Of a stretch of 64,000 nucleotides of DNA, positions 41,745-52,729 are shown in pieces; the first letter of the stretch is position 1, and the number at the start of each line of letters is the position of its first letter. The notes below the pieces were generated by a model. That model did not search any database. It was not told the origin of the DNA and saw nothing but the letters and a program-made list of their open reading frames with translations. Position numbers and translations under genes: made by a program. The DNA is from Ophiobolus disseminans (Eukaryota; Ascomycota; Dothideomycetes; Pleosporales; Phaeosphaeriaceae): the NCBI GenBank assembly GCA_010093685.1, contig MU006222.1, positions 930,001 through 994,000 of the forward strand, written 5' to 3'.

Positions 41745-43139
41745 ATGGGTACTCCTGCCCCACCAAAGCAGCTCTCAGATCTCGATCCCGCTGTGGTTGC
41801 CTTTAGCAATGCACCCGCTTTGCTCGCTCAGACGGCACCTTTCTTCAGTCTTGCGGCACTGGTCGTGATTGGCCGCTGCTATGTCCGCGTGTTTATGCTC
41901 AGAGCGTTTGGCAAAGATGACTGGACGATCCTCTTGGCTATGGTCAGTACTGATGGACTCCACCCACGATTGAGGGATCCGCTGACACCGTGGATTGTCA
42001 GTTAATGGCAGTTGCTTGCTTTACGTGCTACATTGTAGAGATTTCATGTGGTGTGGGGAAATACACGGCCGTGATACGAGCAAACCCCGAGACTTACCGG
42101 ACACTTCTTAAGGCTCGCCTGATACATCAAATCACGGTTATGACGGGAATTTCCCTTGTCAAGATCTCAATCTCCTTCCTCTTGTTGCGTCTTGCGGCCA
42201 GGAAAACGTATAAATGGTTTCTATGGGGCATGATAGGGTTCATGGGGGCTTTCACATTGACGTGTTTAGGAACTCTTGGTAAGATAATCAATCAATGCGA
42301 TAATATGACTGGTACTGACTTTTGCAGTAAGTCGCGATGACAACCCGGCGGTCTCAGTGTTCTGCACCAGTCACACTATTCGTAGACTTACACTTAGTAG
42401 ATTTTCCAATGCATACCCGTGGCAGCGACCTGGGACATGAGATTGCGTGCCCCTCCTTTTGGTACAGGCAACGCAAAATGCTTTAGTGGCCCAACATTCA
42501 GCAGAATCGGGCTTATGAACGCAGGTTCGTGAAGACACCCCACCCGATTCAACTACCCACACTGACTCGACGCACATAGTTGTGAACATTACAACCGATT
42601 TCATGCTCGCAATAGTCCCAATTCCCCTCATATGGAAACTTCAACTCAATATCCAAGCACGCATATCACTCGTAGCCATCTTATCACTCGGATTCTTCGC
42701 AGCCATCGCCGGTATCATCAAACAAACGAATGCGACTCAGTTTCGCGACCCCGAGCCTTACGTGAAGGACGCATATACTATCTGGAATTTCATCGAGCTC
42801 TATGTCGGCATCGTTGCAGCCTCGCTACCCGCGCTGAAACCTCTGTTTAGTTGGCTACATAACACCACGCGCGGTCTGAGCAAAGGCACCAGAGGTACCG
42901 GTCTAGGAAGTACTCCTGTTGGAGGTGGTTACCAGAAACAGACAGGTTCTGCCGACATTGTGCTGCACGACTACAAAGGTGGACCTTCAGTTAGAATATC
43001 TTCAAATCCATATGATCGAAGTAACACGGCGAGGGACTTGGGAGGGGCGAAGGGCAGCGAGGACAGTATCTTGTCGCATGACAACCGGGAGAGAGTGCCG
43101 AACAGTATCATGGTGACGAGGCAGGTGCAAGTCAACTGA
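41745..43139 (+). CDS. Rhodopsin-fold integral membrane protein (SAT4/Pth11-related)
   Basis: Exons 41745-41942, 42002-42326, 42468-42524 and 42580-43139 give 379 aa; the small third exon (57 nt) is needed to link TDFC to NAKCFSGPTFSRIG and on to MNAVVNITTDFMLAIVP. Seven hydrophobic segments fit the fungal rhodopsin-like domain: TAPFFSLAALVVIGRCYVRV, ILLAMLMAVACFTCYIVEI, LIHQITVMTGISLVKISISF, MIGFMGAFTLTCLGTL, FMLAIVPIPLIWKL, LVAILSLGFFAAIAGIIK, FIELYVGIVAASLPALKPLF. The Cys pair at residues 160-180 suits the family's extracellular disulfide. An N-terminal CFEM region, seen in some Pth11 proteins, is absent. The C-terminal tail is soluble and may be phosphorylated. Ligand and signalling partner are unknown. 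Confidence 0.82.
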
Positions 43140-44945
43140 AAGGCACTCTGGCCTCGTACGCCTGGGATGTAGACTCATGTGCGTTCCCCTTAAGACTCTG
43201 CGTTTGTACATAAAAACAATGTCTTTGGCGATCTTACCAGCCGGTCACGAGAAGGGGATGCCGTGGTCATGTGCATTTCCATATCACGCCACTGAAAGGC
43301 CTTGAATTACTCAAAAATTATTCATCCGATATTCTGTGTTTCTATCACGACAGTTCTTCCGCAGTTGCGACGACGCAATCTACCTCTAGTCGGACTGCGA
43401 TCATCATTGACCAGTCGCGTACTCTCATGTAGCACAGTCACTCTCGCTCCCGTTCCATGACGAATGGAAGCAAACTTTTGCCGTCCAGTCAGCTACATTA
43501 CAGACCAATCACACCACAAACAAAAACTACATGCAGTAATGTTTGGTGGTTGCGAGCGCGGGTCTCTCTGCCTCAAGCGGCAGTGCTGGGCGGCTATCAG
43601 GAGAGTATCGAGGAAATTGGTAACAGTACCATTTAGGCACTTTATTGCGAAGAACAACAGATAGGCCGTGGATAGCGCAAGTCCTATCTGAGGGTTGAGA
43701 GATAAGACCAATTAGGGGTCCTGATAGAACAAACTTGGGCTTCAGTGGTGGGTGAAAGAAGGGCGTTAGCCGACGGAAGCATATGTTGAAGATTGCGGCG
43801 ATTTCGTGACCAGGAAGATGGAGTGAGATAGCGCACGGACAGACTTGCTATCAGTCAGGCCAGTCCGATTTCAATCAGGCCGCCGCCCATATTTGGCAGG
43901 CCGGAGCCTCTCGGCCTGGCCTGATTGACCGGCAAGGCGTCGCAGAGGTCATATTTGAGGACTGATTTGACTGCCAAGAATGATATTTTTAGGTCAGACT
44001 GATTGACTGATTGAGGCCTGATATCAGAAATTGCTCTCAAAATTGCTGCGCTAAGCTTTGTATAGTAGCTAGCCCCCTATGTGTGTTTATAAACTATAGA
44101 GGTGGGTGCGTCCGCAGTAGTACCATTCGAAAGATCAGGATCTATACTCTAGATACTTAGTTGTGCATGTAATCTACCTCGAAGAGGGCTGCGCGCTCGC
44201 CGCTTAAAGTGTAGTATCTTGCGCAGACGAGGCACGTGACCTCCTACGTAAGAGCCGCGCTAAGTCTAGAGTAGCATCTACGCGATCGACTCAACCACAC
44301 CTCATCACATCGCCGCCGTGTCCATTCCAACTCTTGCCGAAAGCAAGCCTAGAAAATCCTAGAAAGGCTCTTAGTGCCGGTGCGACGTCTGTTGATGCTG
44401 CGAATACCCCCTAGATGTACTCTTAACAAACGGAACGCTCCGTCACAACACTGTAAAGCCATTAATCCTGTTAGGATCACGATAATGCGCGCTTGGGTAA
44501 CGCATAGAGTGGAATGCAGTTTGTGAACGGGCACGAAGGGCGGTCCAGCACGGTGGCAGCTATTCCAACAGAAGGGCAGGTGGTTGGGCTCAACAACTCA
44601 GTCGCAAACATCTGATGGTGAGTCCTAATATATTTAAAAACTAGTCGTAGGAAGATATGAAACAGAACGAGTGAGAGCGAGGCGGTCGAATTTGCGGAAG
44701 CAGAGGATGGATTCGCAGCTACCTACAGATACAAGCATTGGATCCTTCGAAGCCTCGGTGATAGAGGCGCATTCAACACACTCGAACACTTTCTTCAACA
44801 TACACAGTAAAAGTCCCACAACATAGCTATGTTCCCGGGCTTTGTTGCCCTCTCGCACTGAATACTAATCAATCCGCATCCAATCGTCTTTCTACACACT
44901 CCTTCCCCAACAAGCTCACGGACGTACCCAGAACGCTATATCGGT
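43140..44945. other. Gene-poor stretch of 1.8 kb with an inverted-repeat element
   Basis: No gene is recognised. It carries the element at 43847-44030 and short A+T-rich tracts around it. Confidence 0.45.
43847..44030. repeat. Small element with imperfect inverted ends (MITE-like)
   Basis: The left end (about 43850-43882) reads TATCAGTCAGGCC and TCAATCAGGCC. The right end has GATTGAGGCCTGATATCAG, the reverse of that pattern with small changes. Inside, TCAATCAGGCC at 43871-43881 and GGCCTGATTGA at 43916-43926 are perfect inverted copies. 'TGATTGA' recurs several times. There is no coding sequence. It may be a non-autonomous DNA transposon relic; target-site duplication is not convincing by eye. 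Confidence 0.45.
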
Positions 44946-46083
44946 TTACTTAATGTTTACACGTCTGGCAATGGGCAATGGAGGAATGCCCCACTTTGTC
45001 TCGCCGCCAACCCGAACAAGTCTTGCACAGAGCCGCTTCGTCGTAATGCAGTTGTCGCACGTCCTGAAGATGGTTCCCTGGGCCTGATCGTACCTGCAGT
45101 CTTGCGTCTTGCGTCCAATCGTACACCGACTAACACGATAACCACGGTCCAGGTGGGTCGGCGGGTCAGCTACCATCCACTGGAACTTGCTAAACCTTGG
45201 TCCGTCCGATTGATTATCCTGGTAGAAAGATATCTGGATGTCACGGATGGTGGCTGGTGGCAGTATCTTTAGTTGCTGCCATGAGCCGCTCTGCGTGCCA
45301 TCTGGCATGAAGAGGACGAAGTCCGAAAGGCGGGCGAACCTCACGGTATTTTCCCCATTGACCCTGCCGACGATACCTTCTCCAAGCATGGTCTTCTCCC
45401 TGCGAAAATTTATGATGGATACAATGGGGGCTGTTGGTGTTTGCTCGTTCTGCGCTCTGCGACTTCGCGACTTTCTCTGTAGGATGGGTGGGTCGTCTTC
45501 GTCTTCCGAATCAGATACAACTCGCTTCATCGCAGGGCGCGCAGCCCGGTCTCCTAGGCCCTTCCGGTTGGGCGAGCTTACGTTTTTCGTATCAGTCCGC
45601 AGTGTCTGTCTTTGTGCCTGTTCTGCAGCTGGTGGAGATGAAGCCATTGCATGTCAGTTTGAGTGAAACATTGTCCGGACGTTACTTACTTCTAGCTAGA
45701 TTCACCTCTCGCGCCTCATCATCAAGTACTCCTATTGTTGGGTGCCTTGTTATATCGTTCAGGATTAAAGCAGCAAGCTCTTCACGGGCCTTGCGGCTAG
45801 GACCTGGAGACAGACTGTAACTGATCATTGCGTTCAGATCCTTGTCGCTCATGCTTTCGAATAACTTCTGGCGGGCGTCGGCAAAGCCACATCGCCTGAC
45901 AGAGCAAGAAGGGTGTTAAAGTAGTTTGCAAACCAGCCACAGTGTAGAGGCTCACCTTGGGGGCAGGCGAATACTGGTTGAGCTGTTATGGTCATAAAAC
46001 GAAGAATAAATCTGTATCTGTAGGGGTGCATTTGTTTTGTGGAGCGGGGCTAGTGCGTCGAAAACGGGAAGTGAAAACAGGTG
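44946..46083 (-). CDS. Hypothetical protein with C-terminal cysteine motif (multi-exon, 5' end unresolved)
   Basis: Three exons are supported in one frame: 46083-45956 (FSLPVFDALAPLHKTNAP, YSSFYDHNSSTSIRLPPR), 45895-45690 (CGFADARQKLFESMSDKDLN, SPGPSRKAREELAALILN) and 45628-44946 (SEDEDDPPILQRKSR, FRREKTMLGEGIVGRVNGEN, FARLSDFVLFMPDGTQSG, GTIFRTCDNCITTKRLCARL). Introns have GTGAGC and GTAAGT donors. A TTAG acceptor precedes 46083, so a further 5' exon is expected; one candidate, MPSRAWLDHY, would fall in the 3' region of the Dabb gene. The C-terminus ends in a C..C pattern and a short hydrophobic close. I do not recognise the family. Confidence 0.55.
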
Positions 46084-46255
46084 CTAAGGCAACGAGGCTT
46101 TCGGTATGAGGAAAGACTGAGATTTTCAACTACCAAGTACGCTTATATTGAGCCATTCCCTAGTATTCTCCCGTTCGATGCTTACAAAAGGTGGCTAGGC
46201 TACTACATAATGATCAAGCCATGCTCGCGATGGCATATGATACAGATCATCATCC

Positions 46256-46723
46256 CTACCATCCGAGGTTCGTTTGCTCCACAAAGTCGTACACAAAGAC
46301 CTGCTCCAACAACGGATCTGTCTCTTTCTGGGACCTGTTAGTGGCATACAATTGGTCGGAAACCGCAACGAACCTTTAATCTATCATGTCCGGGATCCCG
46401 GTCAAACTCCTTTCTCGCTTCCTCGCTCTACATTCGTTAGTCACATCGGCCCTGGCACCACGAGCGTCCGGCTAGCGAACCTTGAAGACAACTATGAAGC
46501 CCGTATCCCAGTGCGTATCCCGCTTCACGTTCGTGAGGTCGAGTGGCGTATTCAACGGTCGCCCACCTTTCGGCGGCGCAACGGTCAGCTCTGGATGTTC
46601 TGCGTAGAGATCAAGGAATGCGCTTGTCCGGCCGCCTTTCTGTTCATCCGTGACGTGGGGTCTGAATCTGAAGCATGCGATGCGCGTTACAGGGCTATTG
46701 TCGGAGTTGCTGATGGTAGTCAT
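46256..46723 (-). CDS. Stress-responsive A/B-barrel (Dabb) domain protein
   Basis: Three exons: 46723-46481, 46427-46374 (only 54 nt) and 46327-46256, split by introns of 53 and 46 nt (the acceptors GAATGTAG and GTCCCAG follow a CTAAC). Joined in phase they give 122 aa: MTTISNSDNSPVTRIACFRF, DEQKGGRTSAFLDLYAEH, GRPLNTPLDLTNVKRDTHWD, SEEARKEFDRDPGHDRLK, KETDPLLEQVFVYDFVEQ. This is the Dabb pattern, a dimeric alpha/beta barrel found in small stress-induced plant and fungal proteins. Activity is unknown. Confidence 0.76.
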
Positions 46724-47516
46724 GGTGGTACGAATAGGCCAAGACTTGATAGTAAGGTGAAGAAGTGGAAGCACCCTGCGACAAGTGAAAAGTCGAGAAC
46801 TTGAAGATGGCCAGGACATGTCTCGTACGGGACGGATAAGATGATGCGGCACGGATCGTGCCCTGCAAGTCACTGTAAGCTAATCAACAACATCACACAT
46901 CATTGGTAGTCACGTCTTCCTGCAGGGTTGCTTAGCGGGGTGATACGCGTGAGGGGAGCCGAAACGATCAACATCACATCACACAACAACAGATTCAGGA
47001 CGTGGTGGGTTTTCTATTTTTTCTTATTTTTTGTGATTAATCCAAGTGTTGTTTAGAAAGTCAATAGCATGCGAAAGTACAGCAAAAGGAAAATAAGCCA
47101 TGCAAGGCAATCCAGCCTTGCGACCGGACCTGTACAACAAAGCCATGCAAGGCTATGGTGGCTTAAGGGGAAGGAAATCTATGGGCATCGTGTCGTGATT
47201 GTCGTGGATCTCGTGTGCAAGTGAACCAGAGAAAACAGATTCTTTTCAGCAACGCCTCCAGTAGGCTGAGCAGTGGATGCTCACGCACACAGGAGGACGC
47301 GAGCGTCTACGATCTCTTCGGCTGATATGACGATGGGTAGCTGCAAAAAATTCCAAGCTGTTCGCCACAGCTCTCTCGGGTATATTTAGCTCATTACGTG
47401 GTGAGCCAGAAGTAGGTGGTCCTCCCGACGACCTACCTCACCCGGAGAATCCCTTGACCGCTCACATTAGCCCTCTACAAGCGAGCGCGAGCTCAAGGAG
47501 ATGATTCAAAAGCCGT
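46724..47516. other. Intergenic, about 790 nt
   Basis: No gene. Around 47098-47156 the 11-mer CCATGCAAGGC occurs twice with an inverted GCCTTGC between, making a possible short hairpin. Confidence 0.4.
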
Positions 47517-49080
47517 TCAAGGGCTAGTGTTCTTGGTACGCTTGGCCTTGGGCTCTGTGGTAGCATTGGACTTACGGCCGCGCTTACCCAGAGCAGAGCG
47601 AGTGGATGTAGAAGTGGAATTGATGGAGGTCTGGCTCGAAGGGGACGGAGACCGAGATGACTGTGAGTCCTCCTTCTTGGTGGAGATGCGAGAGGAGCGG
47701 CGAAGGCTGGGAGTGAGGATCTTGCGTGGAACGTCGGGAGTAGTGGTCATGACGACATCGTCCTTCTCCTCCTCCTCTAGATCAGAGATGGCGACGTTAC
47801 CCTGGAGCATGGGGTTAGCCTGACTGCTGTAGCCCTCGTCTTTGAAGACCTTGATGTTCTCTTCGGGGTTGCTAGGAGTGTCTGTCTTGTTGTTCACCTC
47901 GGCGGGCGTGTCGTTCTGCTCAGCTGCACCGAGCTCGCCGGTGTTCTTCGCGTTTGCCGTGAGAGGGTCCACCATCTCGACGCTGCAGTCAAGGGGAGTT
48001 GCCTCGACCTCCAGACTACCTGAATCCACAGCCTTGTCATCATTGTCACCAACAAGAGTTGCTGTATCGGCGTGGGTCTCAGAAGACACCACAGACTGGT
48101 CATCCTGCAAAATGGACTGGTCATACTGTACAGTAGACTGGCCATCTTGGACAAGAGACTGACCCGGAACGGTGTCGGAGACGATAGCATGGGGCAGAGT
48201 GGACGAGAAAGGTGGACGAGTTCGAGAAGCGATAATGCGACGTTGCAGCTCGCTCTCCTCGTGAGACTTCGGCGATGTGCGATCCATACCTTCAAGGAAC
48301 AAACGGTCACGGTGTCTGTCTGCCAGAAGATGCTTCTTTGAAATGTTCAGAGGACGGACAGTGTGATGAACATCAGGCTGGACATTGGACTGAACCTCTG
48401 GCTCAGCAGCGGGCTGGGCGTTGGGAATCTTGGAAATGATCTCAGTCACGGGCAGTGGATCCGCGTCAGTCTGATGCTGGGCACTACTCTGACCGACTTG
48501 TGTTGAAGAAAGATGTTGAGGCCGTCCCTGTGAGTTGTTACGCTTATTAGTATCGATGTCATCCGCCATACGGCGAAGAGTATCAGCCATAGTCTCTCCA
48601 GGCAGCTGGAAACCAGGAACATCAACGCCGTTGATCTGAATCGTCGAAGTCTTGTCTAAGGAAGGGGAGAGGTGAGGAGATTTAGGCAGATGCGGAGAAG
48701 TGGACGTCTTCTTAGGAGCATACGCCAGCGGAAACCGATCGTAGAACGATCCATTCACAGACTGAGGATGTCCAAACCCACCCGCAGGCGCTTGAAAACC
48801 TATACCAGCGAAGTGACTTGAGGATCTATGATCGCCTGCGATGTCTGGGTTGTGATGGACATCCCGACGACCCGAGTATTGATCTTTCGGGGACACAGTA
48901 TCGATATAACTGGCCACCAGTAAGGGCACATAGTCAGTACGAAGGCCGTGACGCTTGCAGAATGCAGCTGCACCCTGAAGTTGGATCTCGATGCAATCTT
49001 TCGCTAGGTACTGTTAGCGTGTGAGAATATATATGGCATTGGGGTGACAAACCGCTCAGGTTGAAGAGAGCTTGAGGCAT
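47517..49080 (-). CDS. Hypothetical nuclear-like protein with basic C-terminus (two exons)
   Basis: Exon 1 (49080-49053, MPQALFNLS) and exon 2 (49003-47517) are split by a 49-nt intron, GTTTGT and GTACCTAG; the phase gives AKDCIEIQLQGAAAFCKRHG. The product has 504 aa. The N-terminus (IEIQLQGAAAFCKRHGLRTD, PLLVASYIDT) is the only ordered-looking part. The rest is rich in Ser, Asp, Gln and Pro and has near-repeats (VQDGQSTVQYDQSILQDDQS). The C-terminus, RKILTPSLRRSSR and GKRGRKSNATTEPKAKRTK, looks like a nuclear signal. I do not recognise a family. Confidence 0.68.
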
Positions 49081-50088
49081 CTTGGCAGATCTGGGCAGGG
49101 TAGACGGAGATTAGTCGCCGGAGTTAGAAGCCTCGATAAGTTACCCTTGGAGACTGGCAGGTCACTGCTGAATTAGTAAGTCTCCTAAGTCCCTGAGGTT
49201 GCGCAAGCAAGCAGCAAGGTCGGGTTGATGTCGAGGGCGGCGATGATAGTAATTGCAAAGGTGGGCGAGTACTTTATGGGGAGGAGAGGGCGTAAATATC
49301 GACTAGTGAGCCTAGCGGGAGGTTCTCTTGGCGGCAAGGCTGAAGGGTTGTGCGATCTACACCTGCTGGCTCATGATACCACCGGGGCATTCACTCAGAC
49401 GACGGCTAAAACTGGGGTGCTATGACGGTTGTGGCTTTTCTCTCACAAACGGATATCATGAAACGAGCGGAACGCATTGCAAGCGACCCGACCCGCTGCT
49501 GCTATGAGAAGGCGTTGCACGTGTGGCGCTATTCACCGTGACATGGCATTACGATGCCAGCCTCAAGGCAAGGTCTTCCAAGCCAAACACGCCGAAACTA
49601 CAAGCAAATTAAGGGCACCGGGAGTCGATTGCGTCTATCGATAACATTGAAATTTTGCGACAAAGGTATAGTTGAAGTTCAGACGGTGTTGGCCCAGAGA
49701 AGATGCGAATTTTACTCAAAATGCTCTCAGCAAGGCTGGATGTGCCTCCAAGCTCAAGCCTGGATTCCTTCTCCTGCCGTTCAGAAAGATTTCCCGTCAA
49801 ATTTTCGCGATGCTGCGGAGTTCCACCTCACCCCCGGGGCCGGCAGACGTGATCGCCGCTCTACGATATCCGGAGTACCGAAAGCCTTGTCTCGGAGAAT
49901 ACCGGGAAGATGTCTAAAGGTATGTTAGTCTTTAAGACGGTAGTAGAGCAAGATGGGAAACGCGCGCGGGTGCGAGAAGCTATAAAGCTGAGCAATCCCA
50001 GCGATATAACTTGAGCATATCTTGAGCTGCAACAGCAGCAGTAGCAGCAGCGATTAGGCTCCAGCGACGACGTTGAACCTCACACAAT
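49081..50088. other. Intergenic, about 1 kb
   Basis: No gene is recognised; a 124-codon ORF at 49554-49928 has no family-like features. Confidence 0.4.
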
Positions 50089-50499
50089 ATGGCAGCCTCA
50101 GCTACCCCCCAGGCAGCCATCACGACCTCTGTCCACGTTAAAGTCATCGTCGACCCTGTAAACACCGCAGCCTTCCTCGCCGCCCTCAAACGCGCCCAGA
50201 CCGTGGTGACGGCATTGCCTGAAAGTGTGTCGTGGGAGTTGTATCACAAGCCTGAAGCGCCAGGGGAGTTCAGATACACCGAAAATTGGAATGCGAGCTT
50301 GGAGTGGATCATGGCGGTACATCTTCAGGGCGAGCTTGAATCTTGAAGACGTCTAGCGCTAACGCATCAGCAGGCCGCCGCTGAGAACGAAGCGTGTCAG
50401 GAATACTTCGCGACTACGGAGAAGATGCTCATCAAGCCGCGGGAAATGGAGGTGTGGACCCGAATGGATGGTGATGGATGGGTAGTATTGAAAGAATGA
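50089..50499 (+). CDS. Antibiotic-biosynthesis-monooxygenase-type (ABM) barrel protein
   Basis: Exon 1 is 50089-50316 and exon 2 50371-50499, with a 54-nt intron (GTACAT; CGCTAAC; CATCAG), giving 118 aa. The sequence fits an ABM-type dimeric alpha/beta barrel: VHVKVIVDPVNTAAFLAALK, PESVSWELYHKPEAPGEFRY, ENWNASLEWIMAQAAAENEA, CQEYFATTEKMLIK, MEVWTRMDGDGWVV. These small enzymes often act on aromatic or haem-like substrates without a cofactor. Substrate unknown. Confidence 0.74.
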
Positions 50500-51318
50500 T
50501 GCAGATGGCGTGTCTGCAGACGACACGTCTGATTGGCTGCACGCCGCTTGCACGACACCTGCTCGCGTTATGCTAATCCTATCTTTTCTCCTTCGTGGCT
50601 GGCAGATGCAGTACTTTTAACTGCTATCATAGGTACGCTCGACAAACGCGATATAGTTCTGGGCTCCACAGTACTTGGTTGCCTGCCACCATGGTGATCA
50701 CGTGGCTGCAAACGTTCACTCCTGAGCATACCTAAGTAGTCGATTGCGACCATCGCAAGTGCAATCAGTTATGAGGCAAATAATTTGGGACTTTTCGTAA
50801 ATCAATCCAAAGTTAAATTGACATTTATTCGCACCCATCCGAGCTTCATAGCCGTCGCTAAATTATACCCCTCTTCCAAGTTCTCCAAAAATCCCGAAGT
50901 CCAATTCTTGAATATGTGGGCCCATCACCCAGGGTACCAAAGCAACCATCACGCGATTCCCAAAGTTCGCAACCCCAAAAATGTTCGTACCGCGAACATT
51001 GACCGTTTGCCGTCGATTCACACCCCTCCACGCATTCTCTCCTTTTCTCCTTCACCCCGATGAGGCGACGCACCCGCGGGCCGGTTATCACGACTGCGTC
51101 GCTTGACGTTTGGTAGCGTGTTTGAAGAAAGACTATCACGGCGGGCTCTTGTTATTTCTTTCGCGCTCACGGAACGTAGAACAACACACAGCCAGCCAGG
51201 CACTCACTCAACTCTGTCTTTGGAATTCAACATTCTGAAATAACTACCTATATTAACACATTCTCTACCATGAGAAAGACTACACGCGATATACCAAGTA
51301 CAAAATACCGCATAAACA
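50500..51318. other. Intergenic, about 820 nt
   Basis: No gene is recognised. Confidence 0.4.
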
Positions 51319-52346
51319 ATGAACCGCAACGACGAACCACTGCGCGAGGCTCAAGGCAGCAGCGACCAAAATCGGCGCCCGAGCAGAACCTTGTCATACC
51401 ATCAACCCGGAAGAGCATATGTGCCGCCAGCATCACAAGCCGCGGAAGCAGTACGCCTCCAACAACCGCAGTCGCGACCTCGTCGACCAAGCGGGATGCC
51501 CGATGCACCTTCAAGACGAGGAAGCGCACAACCTGAGGCACGATCACGCCGAACGAGCGAACTGCCTCAGGCACCAACCCGTCGACCAAGCTCAAGCACC
51601 ACCCACAGCAACTTCGAGATCTTCGAGAACGGCTCAGACTCCATCTTCCGCGGAAACGACCAGGACACCAACTCCTTCAGCAGCGAAGACTGGGAAGTCC
51701 TTGACGGTCACGAAGATGATGGCGTAAGTCCCAATTCACCCAATATCCCATCCCCCTCCCCCTCAAACAAACTGACACTCCAGAGTTCCCACCAACCCAC
51801 CCCTCCCTCCCGCCCCCTTCTTACGACTTCCCCGGAACCTGGACCGCCGCCATGCACCAAACCGGCAGCGCGCTCGGCGAAATCGGCACCGCGACGCGAT
51901 CCTTCACATCCGCCGTCGCACAATCCGGAATCCACAAAGCCGGCTGGTCTGTCGGGAGCGCACTGCTGTCGACTACCAATAGGGGCGTCCTGAGCCTCGT
52001 GTCCTGGGCTGCGGAACGCACGGGTACGGGTCCGGATGCGCTGCCACGCCCGGCGGCGAAGTGGGTGAAGAGTGGAAGGGAGAGGATGGATGAGGCGAGC
52101 AGGGCGAGGGAGAGGAGGGCGAGGAGGAGGCTTGGATTGTTGGAGGAAGCGGAGGAAGGCGGGCTCAGGATTGAGACAAGGGATGGGGGGCCGATTCCGG
52201 GATTGACGCCGGTGGCGCAGCCTGTTGAGGAAGACGAGGAGGAGATTGGGGTGGGGTTCTTAAATGAGGAGGCGTTGCTCGAAGCGCAGAAGGTGGAGGA
52301 TGATGGGGATGATGGGTTGGTGAGGATGTTCCAGTTCGATGATTAG
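51319..52346 (+). CDS. Hypothetical protein, disordered N-half, Gly/Ala-rich helical C-half
   Basis: Exon 1 is 51319-51723 and exon 2 51786-52346; intron 62 nt (GTAAGT; ACTGACAC; CCAGAG). The acceptor GAG rather than the CAG two bases earlier keeps frame (FPPTHPSLPPPSYDFPGTWT). The product has 321 aa. The N-half is Arg/Ser/Pro/Gln-rich. The middle has acidic block SNFEIFENGSDSIFRGND and EDWEVLDG, and the C-half ALGEIGTATRSFTSAVAQSG, GWSVGSALLSTTNRGVLSLV is amphipathic. I do not recognise a family; a lipid-surface or autophagy-adaptor role is only a guess. Confidence 0.66.
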
Positions 52347-52729
52347 ACTGGGACGAAAGCAACTATAACATATTGAGAGGTGTCTGGGGTAGATTTGGCG
52401 GATCAGATGGGTAGAGTGGGAATGAACTTGAAAGACTTCATGGTATACTTAAAATGCGTTGCGATGATCCTTTGGTGTGTGGTAGATAGAGTTCGCAATA
52501 CTTTTACGAATCGAACGAGAAGGCGATGCCATGTCCTGCTATACTTCAGTACACTACAGAAGGAGACACAGGACTTTGAACTTACTTAACATGCTCCTCG
52601 CTGCTTCATACTATACCAAACAACAGAGCAACCGCATGCGAAACACACCCAGTTTTGTCGTGAAAATGCCGTTATATCATTCCCTAGATCCCAATATATA
52701 CATAACCTACACACCTACCTAGCACACTC
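52347..52729. other. Intergenic between convergent genes
   Basis: No gene is seen. Confidence 0.4.

Noticed and set aside
49554..49928. 124-codon ORF
   Set aside because: Composition looks random and no domain or splice continuation is visible.
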